From the NCBI GenBank assembly GCA_016584305.1, contig JACEEZ010006412.1:99870-163869 (forward strand): a DNA stretch of 64,000 nucleotides, in the 5' to 3' direction. Below are positions 11,188-25,413 of the stretch, piece by piece; the stretch's first letter is position 1, and every line of letters starts with the position of its first letter. Both the position numbers and the translations under genes were made by a program. The notes under the pieces were generated by a model. That model worked only from the letters and a program-made list of their open reading frames with translations, was not told where the DNA came from and ran no database searches. This DNA comes from Chionoecetes opilio. Lineage: Eukaryota; Arthropoda; Malacostraca; Decapoda; Majidae.

Positions 11188-12767
11188 ACATTTTGAGGGT
11201 ATAAAGCATTATCATTAGGTAAATTCCTTCTATTAATGATATAACACTTCAATTAACAAGAAACTGTGAAAAACACGTGTAATATACAATTTTATCACAA
11301 TATAGAGTCTCAAACTCCTATTATAAGCTTACAGTAGTTTAAAATAGCAATTTCTAACGAAACTACCTATAATACCACATTATGAATTTCTCTATCAAAA
11401 AAAGGGCTGAATAATGCCAATTTTCGACATTTTTTAGCCCTTCAAAAATATATTAAAACACTTGAAAAAACATTGTTTTTAAGAATAAAATTGATACATA
11501 AATTTCATGAAAAATACATATTTTAAGCTCGTAATATTGTAAAATATTGTTGTGTAAAAGTGCTGAATAATGTCAAATTTCGATGTATTTTTGAAAGCCT
11601 AAAGGCTTTCAAAAATACATTAAAATACTTGAAAAAACTTTGTTTATAAGATTAAAATTGATACCTAAATTTCATGAAAAATACATATTTTTAGCTCATA
11701 ACATTGTAAAATATAGTTGGGTAAAAGTGCTGAATAATGTCAAATTTCGACATTTTTTAGCCCTTCAAAAATACATTAAAATACTTGAAAAAACATTGTA
11801 TTTAAGATTAAAATTGATATCTAAATTTCATGACAAATACATATTTTTAGCTATTAATTTTGTAAAATATAGTTGTAGCAAATATCAAAAGCTATTTAAC
11901 TACAGATATAAAGATATATACTTCAATTTGTAGAAAAAAACAACTCTTCACTGATAACTAGCTCAAATCATTGAAAACACTACATTTTATTGGTTTATAG
12001 CAATATGATAAGTAAAACTACTTGTATATATACAATAACGCTACAGTTTACAAGAAACTATGAAAAACGCTCGCAATATACCGTTATATCACAATAAATA
12101 ACCTCCTACTCTTCTATTTAATAGCTTAATATAATGTAAGCTACTTATAGGTGCAAATTATTCTATAAAGAGGATTTTATACTTCAATTTGTAGGAAAAC
12201 CGCTATATTTCACCAATAACTAGCTAATATCATTGAGAACACTACATTTTATGGTTTTATAGCAATATGATAAGTAAAACTACTTGTATATATACAATAA
12301 CGCTACAGTTTACAAAAAACTATGAAAAATGCTTGCAATATAACGTTATATCACAATAAATAACCTCTTACTTTTCTATTTAATAGCTGAATGTAATGTA
12401 AGCTACTTATAGGTGCAAATTATTCTAAAAAGAGGATTTTATTCATCAATTTGTAGGAAAACAGCTATATATCACCGATAACAAGCTAATATCATTGAAA
12501 ACACTACATTTTATGGGTTTATAGCAATATGATAAGTAAAAGTACTTGTATATATACAATAACGCTACAGTTTACAAGAAACTATGAAAAACGCATGCAA
12601 TATACCGTTATATCACAATAAATAACCTCTTACTCTTCTATTTATTAGCTTAATGTAATGTAAGCTACTTATAGGTGCAAATTATTCTAAAAAAAGGATT
12701 GTATACTTCAATTTGTAGGAAAACAGATATATATCACCGATAACTAGCAAAAATTATTGAAAAGAAC
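11188..12767 (+). repeat. Higher-order unit R3 (B2 type, n=3 with hairpin C, m=3)
   Basis: 1580 bp, starting with B2 (agagaacacattttgag, gcattatcattagg, gaaactgtgaaaaac). C starts at 11410, 11566 and 11733. The 167-bp second interval reflects a palindromic insertion in that C. A anchors at 11982, 12244 and 12506. Confidence 0.93.
11583..11620 (+). repeat. Palindromic C variant (18-bp stem, 2-nt loop), copy 1
   Basis: Inside a C monomer the normal run after tttcg is replaced by atgtatttttgaaagcct, then aa, then its exact reverse complement aggctttcaaaaatacat. The left arm is the minus-strand version of the adjacent C sequence, so a short stretch has been copied inverted. Confidence 0.92.
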
Positions 12768-14443
12768 ACATTTTGAGGGTATAAAGCATTTTCATAAGGT
12801 AAATTCCTTCTATTAATGATATATACCTACAATTAACAAGAAACTATGAAAAACACGTGTAATATACAATTGTATCACAATATAGAGTCTCAAACTCCTA
12901 TTATAAGCTTACAGTAGTTTAAAATAGCAATTTCTAACGAAAACAACTATAATACCACATTTTGAATTTCTCTATCAAAAAAAGGGCTGAATAATGTCAA
13001 TTTTCGACATTTTATAGGCCTTCAAAAATACATTAAAACACTTGAAAAAACGTTGTTTTTAGGAATAAAATTGATTCATAAATTTCATGAAAAATACATA
13101 TTTTAAGCTCATAATATTGTAAAATATTGTTGTGTAAAAGTGCTGAATAATGTCAAGTTTCGACATTTTTTAGGCTTTCAAAAATACATTAAAATACTTG
13201 AAAAAACGTTGTTTTTAAGATTGAAATTGATATCTAAATTTCATGAAAAATACATATTTTTAGCTATTAATTTTGTAAAATATAGTTGTAGCAAATATCA
13301 AAAGCTATTTAACTACAGATATAAAGAAATATACTTCAATTTGTAGAAGAAAAAAAACTCTTCACTGATAACTAGCTAAAATCATTGAAAACACTACATT
13401 TTATGGGTTTATAGCAATATGATAAGTAAAACTACTTGTATATATACAATAACGCTACACTTTACAAGAAACTATGAAAAACGCTTGCAATATACCGTTA
13501 TATCACAATAAATAGCCTCCTACTCTTCTTTTTAATAGCTTAATGTAATGTAAGCTACTTATAGGTGCAAATTATTCTATAAAGAGGATTTTATACTTCA
13601 ATTTGTAGGAAAAAAGCTATATATCACCAATAACTAGCTAATATCATTGAGAACACTACATTTTATGGGTTTATAGCAATATGATAAGTAAAACTACTTG
13701 TATATATACAATAACGCTACAGTTTAAAAGAAACTATGAAAAACGCTTGCAATATACCGTTATATCACAATAAATAACCTCTTACTCTTCTATTTAATAG
13801 CTTAATGTAATTTAAGCTACTTATAGGTGCAAATTATTCTAAAAAGAGGATTTTATACATCAATTTGTAGGAAAACAGCTATATATCACCGATAATTAGC
13901 TAATATCATTGAAAACACTACATTTTATTGGTTTAGAGCAATTTGATAAGTAAAACTCCTTGTATATATACAATAACGCTACACTTTACAAGAGACTATG
14001 AAAAACGCTTGCAATATACCGTTATATCACAATAAATAACCTCCTACTCTTCTATTTAATAGCATAATGTAATGTAAGCTACTTATAGGTGCAAATGATT
14101 CTATAAAGAGGATTTTATACATCAATTTGTAGGAAAACAGCTATATATCACCGATAACTAGTTAATATCATTGAGAACACTACATTTTATGGGTTTATAG
14201 CAATATGATAAGTAAAACTACTTGTATATATACAATAACGCTACAGTTTACAAGAAACTATGAAAAACGCATGCAATATACCGTTATATCACAATAAATA
14301 ATCTATTATTCTTCTATTTATTAGCTTAATGTAATGTAAGCTACTTATAGGTGGAAATTATTCTAAAAAAAGGATTGTATACTTCAATTTGTAGGAAAAC
14401 AGCTATATATCAACGATAACTAGCTAAAATCATTGAAAAGAAC
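12768..14443 (+). repeat. Higher-order unit R4 (n=2, m=4)
   Basis: 1676 bp. Two C monomers, the shortened B-C-tail block measuring 628 bp. A anchors at 13396, 13658, 13920 and 14182. The third A carries tattggtttagagcaatttg and aaaactccttg, a subtype seen again near 19143, 28226, 36561, 40655 and 43899. The last A has gcatgc. Confidence 0.93.
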
Positions 14444-16480
14444 ACATTTTGAGGGTATAAAGCATTTTCATAAGGTAAATTACTTCTATTAATGATATAA
14501 CACTACAATTAACAAGAAACTATGAAAAACACGTGTAATATACAATTGTATCACAATATAGTCTCAAATTCCTATTATAAGCTTACAGTAGTTGAAAATA
14601 GCAATTTCTAACGAAAACAACTATAATACCACATTGTGAATTTCTCTATCAAAAAAAGGGCTGAATAATGTCAATTTTCGACATTTTATAGCCTTTCAAA
14701 AATTCATTAAAACACTTGAAAAAACGTTGTTTTGGAGAATTAAATTGATTCATAAATTTCATGAAAAATACATATTTTAAGCTCATAATATTGTAAAATA
14801 TTGTTGTGTAAAAGTGCTGAATAATGTCAAATTTCGACATTTTTTAGGCTTTCAAAAATAATTTAAAATACTTGAAAAAACGTTGTTTATAAGATTAAAA
14901 TTGATACCTAAATTTCATGAAAAATACATATTTTTAGCTCATAACATTGTAAAATATAGTTGTGTGAAAGTGCTGAATAATGTCAAATATCGACATTTTT
15001 TAGCCCTTCAAAAATACATTAAAATACTTGAAACATTGTTTTTAAGATTGAAATTGATATCTAAATTTCATGAAATATACATATTTTTAGCTATTAATTT
15101 TGTAAAATATAGTTGTAGCAAATATCAAAAGCTATTTAACTACAGATATAAAGAAATATACTTCAATTTGTAGAAAAAAACCCACTCTTCACTGATAACT
15201 AGCTAAAATCATTGAAAACACTACATTTATTGGTTTATAGCAATATGATAAGTAAACTACTTGTATATATACAATAACGCTACACTTTACAAGAAAATAT
15301 GAAAAACGCTTGCAATATACCGTTATATCACAATAAATAACCTCTTACTCTTCTATTTAATAGCTTAATGTAATTTAAGCTACTTATAGGTGCAAATTAT
15401 TCTAAAAAGAGCATTTTATACATCAATTTGTAGGAAAGCAGCTATATATCACCGATAATTAGCTAATATCATTGAAAACACTACATTTTATGGGTTTAGA
15501 GCAATATGATAAGTAAACCTACTTGTATATATACAATAACGCTACAGTTTACAAGAAACTATGAAAAACGCTTGCAATATACCGTCATATCACAATAAAT
15601 AACCTCCTACTCTTCTATTTAATAGCTTAATGTAATGAAAGCTACTTATAGGTGCAAATTATTCTATAAAGAGGCTTTTATTTCATCAATTTGTAGGAAA
15701 ACAGCTATATATCACCGATAACTAGTTAATCTCATTGAGAACACTACATTTTATGGGTTTAGAGCAATATGATAAGTAAAACTACTTGTGTATATACAAT
15801 AACGCTACAGTTTACAAGAAACTATAAAAAACGCTAGCAATATAACGTTATATCACAATAAATAACCTCTTACTCTTCTATTTAATAGCTTAATGTAATG
15901 TAAGCTACTTATAGGTGCAAATTATTCTAAAAAGAGGATTTTATACTTCAATTTGTAGGAAAACAGCTATATATCACCGATAACAAGCTAATATCATTGA
16001 AAACAATAAATTTTATGAGTTTATAGCAATATGATAAGTAAAACTACTTGTATATATACAATAACGCTACAGTTTACAAGAAACTATGAAAAACGCATGC
16101 AATATACCGTTATATCACAATAATTAACCTATTATTCTTCTGTTTACCACCTTAATATAATATAAGCTACTTATAGGTGCAAATTATTCTAAAAAAAGGA
16201 TTGTATACATCAATTACTAGGAAACCAGCTCTATATCTCCGATAACTAGGTATAATCATTGAAGAGAACACATTTTGAGGGTATAAAGCATTATCATTAG
16301 GTAAATTCCTTCTATTAATGATATAACACTTCAATTAACAAGAAACTGTGAAAAACACGTGTAATATACAATTGTATCACAATATAGAGTCTCAAACTCC
16401 TATTATAAGCTTACAGTAGTTTAAAATAGCAATTTCTAACGAAAACAACTATAATACCACATTTTGAATTTCTCTATCAA
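14168..16480 (+). repeat. 4.8-kb-spaced segmental duplication, right copy
   Basis: Right copy of the segment at 9345-11400. It gains one A monomer (about 15720-15980, 262 bp), exactly the shift expected from a one-monomer unequal exchange. Few substitutions separate the copies elsewhere. Confidence 0.85.
14444..16267 (+). repeat. Higher-order unit R5 (n=3, m=4)
   Basis: 1824 bp. A anchors at 15223, 15483, 15746 and about 16006. Matches R2 closely but has one additional A monomer, the one with anchor at 15746. The third C is 3 bp short (acttgaaacattg), which keeps its reading frame open. Confidence 0.93.
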
Positions 16481-17835
16481 AAAAAGGGCTGAATAATGTC
16501 AATTTTCGACATTTTTTAGCCCTTTAAAAATACATTAAAATACTTGAAAAAACGTTGTTTTGAAGAATTAAATTGATACATAAATTTCATGAAAAACACA
16601 TATTCTAAGCTCATAATATTGTAAAATATAGTTGTGTAAAAGTGCTAAATAATGTCAAATTTCGACATTTTTTAGGCTTTCAAAAATACATTAAAATACT
16701 TGAAAAAACGTTGTTTTTAAGATTAAAATTGATACCTAAATTTCATGAAAAATACATATTTTTAGCTCATAACATTGTAAAATATAGTTGTGTAAAAGTG
16801 CTGAATAATGTCAAATATCGACATTTTTTAGCCCTTCAAAAATACATTAAAATACTTGAAACATTGTTTTTAAGATTGAAATTGATATCTAAATTTCATG
16901 AAAAATACATATTTTTAGCTATTAATTTTGTAAAATATAGTTGTAGCAAATATCAAAAGCTATTTAACTACAGATATAAAGAAATATACTTCAATTTGTA
17001 GAAAAAAACAGCTCTTCACTGATAACTAGCTAAAATCATTGAAAACACTACATTTTATGGGTTTATAGCAATATGATAAGTAAAACTACTTGTATATATA
17101 CAATAACGGTACACTTTACAAGAAACTATGAAAAACGCTTGCAATATACCGTTATATCACAATAAATAACCTCCTACTCTTCTCTTTAATAGCTTAATGT
17201 AATGTAAGCTACTTATAGGTGCAAATTATTCTATAAAGAGGATTTTATACTTCAATTTGTAGGAAAACAGCTATATTTCACCAATAACTAGCTAATATCA
17301 TTGAGAACACTACATTTTATGGTTTTATAGCAATATGATAAGTAAAATTACTTGTGTATATACAATAACGCTACAGTTTACAAGAAACTATGGAAAACGC
17401 TTGCAATATAACGTTATATCACAATAAATAACCTCTTACTCTTCTATTTAATAGCTTAATGTAATGTAAGCTACTTATAGGTGCAAATTATTCTAAAAAG
17501 AGGATTTTATACTTCAATTTGTAGGAAAACAGCTATATATCACCGATGACAAGCTAATATCATTGAGAACACTACATTTTATGGGTTTATAGCAATATGA
17601 TAAGTAAAACTACTTGTATATATACAATAACGCTACAGTTTACAAGAAACTATGAAAAACGCATGCAATATACCGTTATATCACAATAAATAACCTCTTA
17701 CTCTTCTATTTAATAGCTTAATGTAATGTAAGCTACTTATAGGTGGAAATTATTCTAAAAAAAGGATTGTGTACTTCAATTTGTAGGAAAACAGATATAT
17801 ATCACCGATAACTAGCTAAAATCATTGAAAAAAAC
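16268..17835 (+). repeat. Higher-order unit R6 (B2 type, n=3, m=3)
   Basis: 1568 bp with a B2 start. A anchors at 17050, 17312 and 17574. The second C begins aaataatgtc instead of gaataatgtc, a variant seen again at 43126 and 47140. The third C has the 3-bp-short acttgaaacattg, shared with R5. Confidence 0.93.
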
Positions 17836-19665
17836 ACATTTTTAGGGTATAAAGGATTATCATAAGGTAAATTCGTTCTATTAATGATATAACACTACAA
17901 TTAACAAGAAACTATGAAAAACACGTGTAATATACAATTGTATCACAATATAGAGTCTCAAACTCCTATTATAAGCTTACAGTAGTTTAAAATAGCAATT
18001 TCTAACGAAAACAACTATAATACCACATTTTGAATTTCTTTATCAAAAAAAGGGCAGAATAATGTCAATTTACGACATTTTTTAGCCCTTTAAAAATACA
18101 TTAAAACACTTGAAAAAACGTTGTTTTGAAGAATTAAATTGATACATAAATTTCATGAAAAACACATATTTTAAGCTCATAATATTGTAAAATATAGTTG
18201 TGTAAAAGTGCTGAATAATGTCAAATTTCGACATTTTTTAGGCTTTCAAAAATACATTAAAATACTTGAAAAAACGTTGTTTTTAAGATTAAAATTGATA
18301 CCTAAATTTCATGAAAAATACATATTTTTAGCTCATAACATTGTAAAATATATTTGTGTAAAAGTGCTGAATAATGTCAAATTTCGACATTTTTTAGCCC
18401 TTCAAAAATACATTAAAATACTTGAAAAAACTTTGTTTTTATGATTGAAATTGATATCTAAATTTCATGAAAAATATATATTTTTAGCTATTAATTTTGT
18501 AAAATATAGTTGTAGCAAATATCAAAAGCTATTTAACTACAGATATAAAGAAATATACTTCAATTTGTAGAAAAAAACAACTCTTCACTGATAACTAGCT
18601 AAAATCATTGAAAACACTACATTTTATGGGTTTATAGCAATATGATAAGTAAAACTACTTGTATATATACAATAACGCTACACTTTACAAGAAACTATGA
18701 AAAACGCTTGCAATATACCGTTATATCACAATAAATAACCTCCTACTCTTCTCTTTAATAGCTTAATGTAATGTAAGCTACTTATAGGTGCAAATTATTC
18801 TATAAAGAGGATTTTATACTTCAATTTGTAGGAAAACAGCTATATATCACCAATAACTAGCCAATATCATTGAGAACACTACATTTTATGGGTTTATAGT
18901 AATATGATAAATAAAACTACTTGTATATATACAATAACGCTACAGTTTACAAGAAACTATGAAAAACGCTTGCAATATACCGTTATATCACAATAAATAA
19001 CCTCTTACTCTTCTATTTAATAGCTTAATGTAATTTAAGCTACTTATAGGTGCAAATTATTCTAAAAAGAGGATTTTACACATCAATTTGTAGGAAAACA
19101 GCTATATATCACCGATAATTAGGTAATATCATTGAAAACACTACATTTTATTGGTTTAGATTAATTTGATAAGTAAAATTCCTTGTATATATACAATAAC
19201 GCTACACTTTACAAGAGACTATGAAAAACGCTTGCAATATACCGTTATATCACAATAAATAACCCCCTACTCTTCTATTTAATAGCATAATGTAATGTAA
19301 GCTACTTATAGGTGCAAATTATTCTATAAAGATGATTTTATACATCAATTTGTAGGAAAACAGCTATATATCACCGATAACTAGTTAATATCATTGAGAA
19401 CACTACATTTTAGGGATTATAGCAATATGATAAGTAAAACTACTTGTATATATACAATAACGCTACAGTTTACAAGAAACTATGAAAAACGCATGCAATA
19501 TACCGTTATATCACAATAAATAACCTATTACTCTTTTATTTATTAGCTTAATGTAATGTAAGCTACTTATAGTTGCAAATTATTCTAAAAAAAGGATTGT
19601 ATACATCAATTTGTAGGAAAACAGCTATATATCACCGATAACTAGCTAAAATCATTGAAAAGAAC
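17836..19665 (+). repeat. Higher-order unit R7 (n=3, m=4)
   Basis: 1830 bp. The B anchor is altered (acatttttagggtataaagg). A anchors at 18619, 18881, 19143 and 19405. The third A belongs to the tattggtttaga / aattccttg subtype and the fourth carries gcatgc. Confidence 0.93.
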
Positions 19666-21692
19666 ACATTTTGAGGGTATAAAGCATTATCATAAGGTAA
19701 ATTCCTTCTATTAATGATATAACACTACAATTAACAAGAAACTATGAAAAACACGTGTAATATACAATTGTATCACACTATAGAGTCTCAAACTCCTATT
19801 ATAAGCTTACAGTAGATTAAAATAGCAATTTCTAACGAAAACAACTATAATACCACATTTTGAATTTCTCTATCAAAAAAAGGGCTGAATAATGTCAATT
19901 TTCGACATTTTTTAGCCCTTCAAAAATACATTAAAACACTTGGAAAAACGTTGTTTTTAGGAATAAAATTGATACATAAATTTCATGAAAAATACATATT
20001 TTTAGCTCATAACATTGTAAAATATAGTTGTAGCAAATATCAAAAGCTATTTAACTATAGACATAAAGAAATATACTTCAATTTGTAGAAAAAAACAACT
20101 CTTCACTGATAACTAGTTCAAATCATTGAAAACACTACATTTTATGGGTTTATAGCAATATGATAAGTAAAACTACTTATATATATACAATAACGCTACA
20201 GTTTACAAGAAACTATGAAAAACGCTCGCAATATACCTTTATATCACAATAAATAACCTCCTACTCTTCTATTTAATAGCTTAATATAATGTAAGCTACT
20301 TATAGGTGCAAATTATTCTATAAAGAGGATTTTATACATCAATTTGTAGGAAAACAGCTATATACCACCAAATAACTAGCTAATATCATTGAGAACACTA
20401 CATTTTATGGTTTTATAGCAATATGATAAGTAAAACTACTTGTATATATACAATAACGCTACAGTTTACAAAAAACTATGAAAAATGCTTGCAATATAAC
20501 GTTATATCACAATAAATAACCTCTTACTCTTCTATTTAATAGCTGAATGTAATGTAAGCTACTTATAGGTGCAAATTATTCTATAAAGAGGCTTTTATAC
20601 ATCAATTTGTAGGAAAACAGCTATATATCACCAATAATTAGCTAATATCATTAGGAACACTACATTTTATGGGTTTATAGCAATATGATAAGTAAAACTA
20701 CTTGTATATATACAATACCGCTACAGTTTACAAGAAACTATGAAAAACGCTTGCAATATACCGTTATATCACAATAAATAACCTCTTACTCTTCTATTTA
20801 ATAGCTTAATGTAATTTAAGCTACTTATAGGTGCAAATTATTCTAAAAAGAGCATTTTATACATCAATTTGTAGGAAAACAGCTATATATCACCGATAAT
20901 TAGCTAATATCATTGAAAACACTACATTTTATGGGTTAAGAGCAATATGATAAGTAAAACTACTTGTATATATACAATAACGCTACAGTTTACAAGAAAC
21001 TATGAAAAACGCTTGCAATATACCGTCATATCACAATAAATAACCTCCTACTCTTCTATTTAATAGCTTAATGTAATTTAAGCTACTTATAGGTGCAAAT
21101 TATTTTATAAAGAGGCTTTTATACATCAATTTGTAGGAAAACAGCTATATATCACCGATAACTAGTTAATCTCATTGAGAACACTACATTTTATGGGTTT
21201 ATAGCAATATGATAAGTAAAACTACTTGTGTATATACAATAACGCTACAGTTTACAAGAAACTATGAAAAACGCTAGCAATATATCGTTATATCACAATA
21301 AATAACCTCTTACTCTTCTATTTAATAGCTTAATGTTAATGTAAGCTACTTATAGGTCAAATATTCTAAAAGAGGATTTATAACTTCAATTTTAGGAAAC
21401 AGCTATATATCACCGATAACAAGCAAATTTCATTGAAAACAATAAATTTTATGGGTTTATAGCAATATGATAAGTAAAACTATTTGTATATATAAATTAA
21501 GTTTACAAGTTATCATAATTTGAAAAAACGCATTCAATATAGCGTTTATACAATAATTAACCTATTATTCTTCTATTTATCTGCTTAAAGTAATATAAGC
21601 TACTTATGGTGCAATTATTCTAAAAGAAGGGTGTTACTCAATTACTAGGAAACAGCTCTATATCATCGTCTAGGTATAATCATTAAGAGAAC
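19666..21692 (+). repeat. Higher-order unit R8 (n=1, m=6)
   Basis: 2027 bp. Only one C monomer; the B-C-tail block measures 471 bp. Six A monomers have anchors at 20137, 20400, 20662, 20924, 21186 and about 21444. The order of A variants (tagttcaaatc, ccaaataactagc, attaggaacac, plain, gttaatctcattgag, aataaattttatggg) recurs in R14 and partly in R9, R20, R22, R24 and R25. Indels start to rise after about 21333. Confidence 0.92.
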
Positions 21693-24046
21693 ACATTTTG
21701 AGGGTATAAAGTTATCATTAGGTAAATATCCTTCTATTAATGATATTAACCTTCAATTAACAAGAAACTGTGAAAAACACTGTAATATACAATTTTATCA
21801 CAATATAGAGTCTCAACTCCTATTATAAGCTATATAGTTTAAAATAGCAATTTCTAACGAAAAACTAAATTACCACATTTTGAATTCCTATCAAAAAAAG
21901 TGCTGAATAATGTCAATTTTCGACATTTTATAGCCTTCAAAAATACATTAAAACACTTGAAAAAACGTGTTTTAGGAATAAAATTGATTCTAAATTCATG
22001 AAAAATACATATTTTAAGCTCTAAATATTGAAAATAATTGTTGTGTAAAAGTGCTGAATCAAGTTTCGACATTTTTGGCTTTCAAAAAACATTAATAAAT
22101 ACTTGAAAAAACGTTGTTTTTAAGTTTAAAATTGATACCTAATTAATGAAAATACTATTTTAAGATCATAACATTGTAAAATATAGTTTGTGTAAAAGTA
22201 AATGAATAATGTCAAATTTCGAATTTTTTAGCCCTTTCAAAAATAATTAAAACACTTGAAAAAACATTGTTTTTAAGAATAAAATGATACATAAATTTCA
22301 TGAAAAATACATATTTTAAGCTTCGTAATATTGTAAAATATTTGTATAAAGTGCTGAATAATGTCAAAATTTCGATGTATTTTTGAAAGCTAAGGGCTTT
22401 CAAAATACATTAAATATTGAAAAAACTTTTTATAAGATTAAATTGATACCTAAATTTCATGAAAAATACATATTTTAGCTCATAACATTGTAAAATATAG
22501 TTGTGTAAAAGTGCTGAATAATGTCAAATTTCGACATTTTTTAGCCTTCCAAAAATATATTAAAATACTTGAAAAAAACATTGTATTTAAGATTAAAATT
22601 GATATCTAAATTTCATGAAAATACATATTTTTAAAGCTATAATTTTGTAAAATATAGTTGTAGCAAATATCAAAAGTATTTAAAACAGATTATAGAAATA
22701 AAACTTCATTTGTAGAAAAAACAAACTCTTCACTGATAACTGCTCAAAATTGAAAACACTACATTTTATGGGTTATGCAATATGAAAGTAAAACTACTTG
22801 TATATTACAATAACGCTACAGTTACAAGAAACTATGAAAACGCTTCGCAATATACCTTTATACAAATAAATAACTCCTACTCTTTAATTTAATAGCTTAA
22901 TATAGTAAGCTACTTATGTGCAAATTATTCTATAAGAGGTTTTTAAAACTTCAATTTGTAGGAAAACAGCTATATATCACCAAATAACTAGCTAATATCA
23001 TTGAGAAACACACATTTTATGGGTTTTATAGCAATATGATAAGTAAACTACTTGTATTATACAATAACGCTACAGTTTAAAAAACTATGAAAAGCTTGCA
23101 AAAATAACGTTATATCACAATAAATAACCTCTTACTCTTTATTTATAGCTGAATGTAATGTAAGCTACTTTATAGGTGCATTATATCTATAAAGAGGCTT
23201 TTATACATTCAATTTGTAGGAAAACAGCTATATATCACATAACTACTAATATCATTAGGAACACTACATTTATGGGTTTATAGTAATATGATAAGTAAAA
23301 CTACTTGTATATATAAATAACGCTAAGTTTACAAGAACTATGAAAAACGCTTGCAATATACCGTTATATCACAATAATAAGCTCTTACTCTTCTATTTAA
23401 TAGCTTAATGTAATTTTGCTACTTATAGGTGCAAATTATTCTAAAAAGAGCATTTATTACATCAATTTGTAGGAAAACAGCTATATATATCACCATAATT
23501 AGCTAATATCATTGAAAACACATAATTATGGTTTAGGAGCAATATGATAAGTAAAACTACTTGTATATATACAATAACGCTACAGTTTACAAGAAACTAT
23601 GAAAAACGCTTGCAATATACCGTCATATCACAATAAATAACCTCCTACTCTTCTATTAATAGCTTAATGTAATGTAAGCTACTTATAGGTGCAAATTATT
23701 CTATAAAGAGGATTTTATACATCAATTTGTAGGAAAAAGCATATATATCACCGATAACGAGTTAATCTCATTGAGAACACTACATTTTTATGGGTTTATA
23801 GTAATATGATAAGTAAAACTACTTGTGTATATACAATAACGCTACAGTTTACAAGTAAACTATGAAAAACGCTAGAAATTTATACGTTATATCACAATAA
23901 ATAACCTCTTACTTTCTATTTAATAGCTTAATGTAATGTAAGCTACTTATAGTTGCAAATTATTCTAAAAGAAGGATTGTATACTTCAATTACTAGGAAA
24001 CCAGCTCTATATCCCCGTAACTGGGTTTAATAATCTTGAAGAGAAC
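21693..24046 (+). repeat. Higher-order unit R9 (B2 type, n about 5, m=5, noisy)
   Basis: 2354 bp with a B2 start. Five C starts can be followed (near 21907, 22060, 22210, 22355 and 22513), the largest C run in the window, and the fourth holds the hairpin variant. A anchors near 22761, 23012, 23266, 23517 and 23782. The A variants, including aataagctcttac and gtaattttgctac, match R14. The high C count could be an assembly effect. Confidence 0.75.
22375..22410 (+). repeat. Palindromic C variant, copy 2 (noisy)
   Basis: atgtatttttgaaagc, ta, then agggctttcaaaatacat. Same palindrome and position as the copy at 11583, with a few base losses. Confidence 0.8.
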
Positions 24047-25413
24047 ACATTTTGAGGGTAAAAGCATTATCATTAGGTAAATTCCTTCTATTAATGATAT
24101 AACACTCAATTAACAAGAAACTGTGAAAAACACGTGTAATATAACAATTTTATCACAATATAGAGTCTCAAATTCTATTATAAGCTTACAGTAGTTTAAA
24201 TAGCAATTTCTAACGAAACTACTATAATCCACATTATGAATTTCTCTATCAAAAAAAGGGCTGAATAATGCCAATTTTCGACATTTTTTAGCCCTTCAAA
24301 AATACATTAAAATACTTGAAAAACTTGTTTATAAGATTCAATATGATACCTAAATTTCATGAAAAATACATATTTTTTAGCTCATAACATTTAAATATAG
24401 TTGGTAAAAGTGTGAATAGTCAAATTTCAAACATTTTTAGCCTTCAAAAATACATCAAATTACTTGAAAAAACATTGTATTAAGATTAAATTGATATCTA
24501 AATTTCATGACAAATACATATTTTGTATTACTATTTTTGTAAAATATAGTTGTAGCAAATATCAAAAGCTATTAACTACAGATATTAAGATATATACTTC
24601 AATTTGTAGAAAAAAAACTCTTCATGATAACATCCAAATCATTGAAAACACTACATTTTATTGGTTTATAGCAATATGATAAGTAAAACTACTGTATAAT
24701 CAAATAACGCTACAGTTTACAAGAAACTATGAAAACGCTTCGCAATATACCGTTATATCACAATAAATAACATCTACTCTTCTATTAATAGCTTAATATA
24801 ATGAAGCTATTATAGGTGCAAATTATTCCATAAAGAGGATTTTATACTCAATTGTAGGAAAACCGTTTATATTTCACCAATATACGTAATATCATTGTAG
24901 AACACTACATTTTACGGTTTTATAGCAATATGATAAGTAAAACTACTTTTTATATATACAAATAACCTACAGTTTACAAAAAATATGAAAAATGCTTGCA
25001 ATATAACGTTATACAAAATAAATAACCCTATTTTTACTTTTTAATAGCTGAATGTATTAAGCTACCTTATAGTGCAAATATTCTAAAAAGAGGATTTTAT
25101 TCATCATTTTAGGAAACAGCTATATATACAGTAACAAGCTAATATCATTGAAAACACTACATTTTATGGGTTATAGCAAAAATGATAAGTAAAAGTACTT
25201 GTACATAACAATAACGCTACTTTACAAGAAACTAATGTAAAAACGCATGCAATATACCGTTATATCTCAATAAATAACCTCTTACTCTTCTATTTATTAA
25301 GCTATATGTAATATAAGCTACTTATAGTGAAAAATTATTCTAAAAAAGGATTGTATACTTCATTAGTAGGAAAAGAATATATATACCAAACTAGCAAAAA
25401 TTATGAAAAGAAC
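24047..25413 (+). repeat. Higher-order unit R10 (B2 type, n=2, m=3, noisy)
   Basis: 1367 bp. B2 start with two C monomers (second start near 24413, gtgaatagtc). A anchors near 24653, 24907 and 25159. It shares caattgatgacaaatac-type changes (catgacaaatacata) with R3, R14 and R15. Confidence 0.75.

Larger units (their letters stand above)
9345..11400 (+). repeat. 4.8-kb-spaced segmental duplication, left copy
   Basis: Shares diagnostic variants with 14168-16480, including ataatctattattcttcta, aggtggaaattattc, atatcaacgataactag, attgtgaatttctc, gttgttttggagaatt and gaggcttttatttcatc. Offset is 4820-4823 bp up to about 10890, then 5082 bp because the right copy has one more A monomer. Confidence 0.85.
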
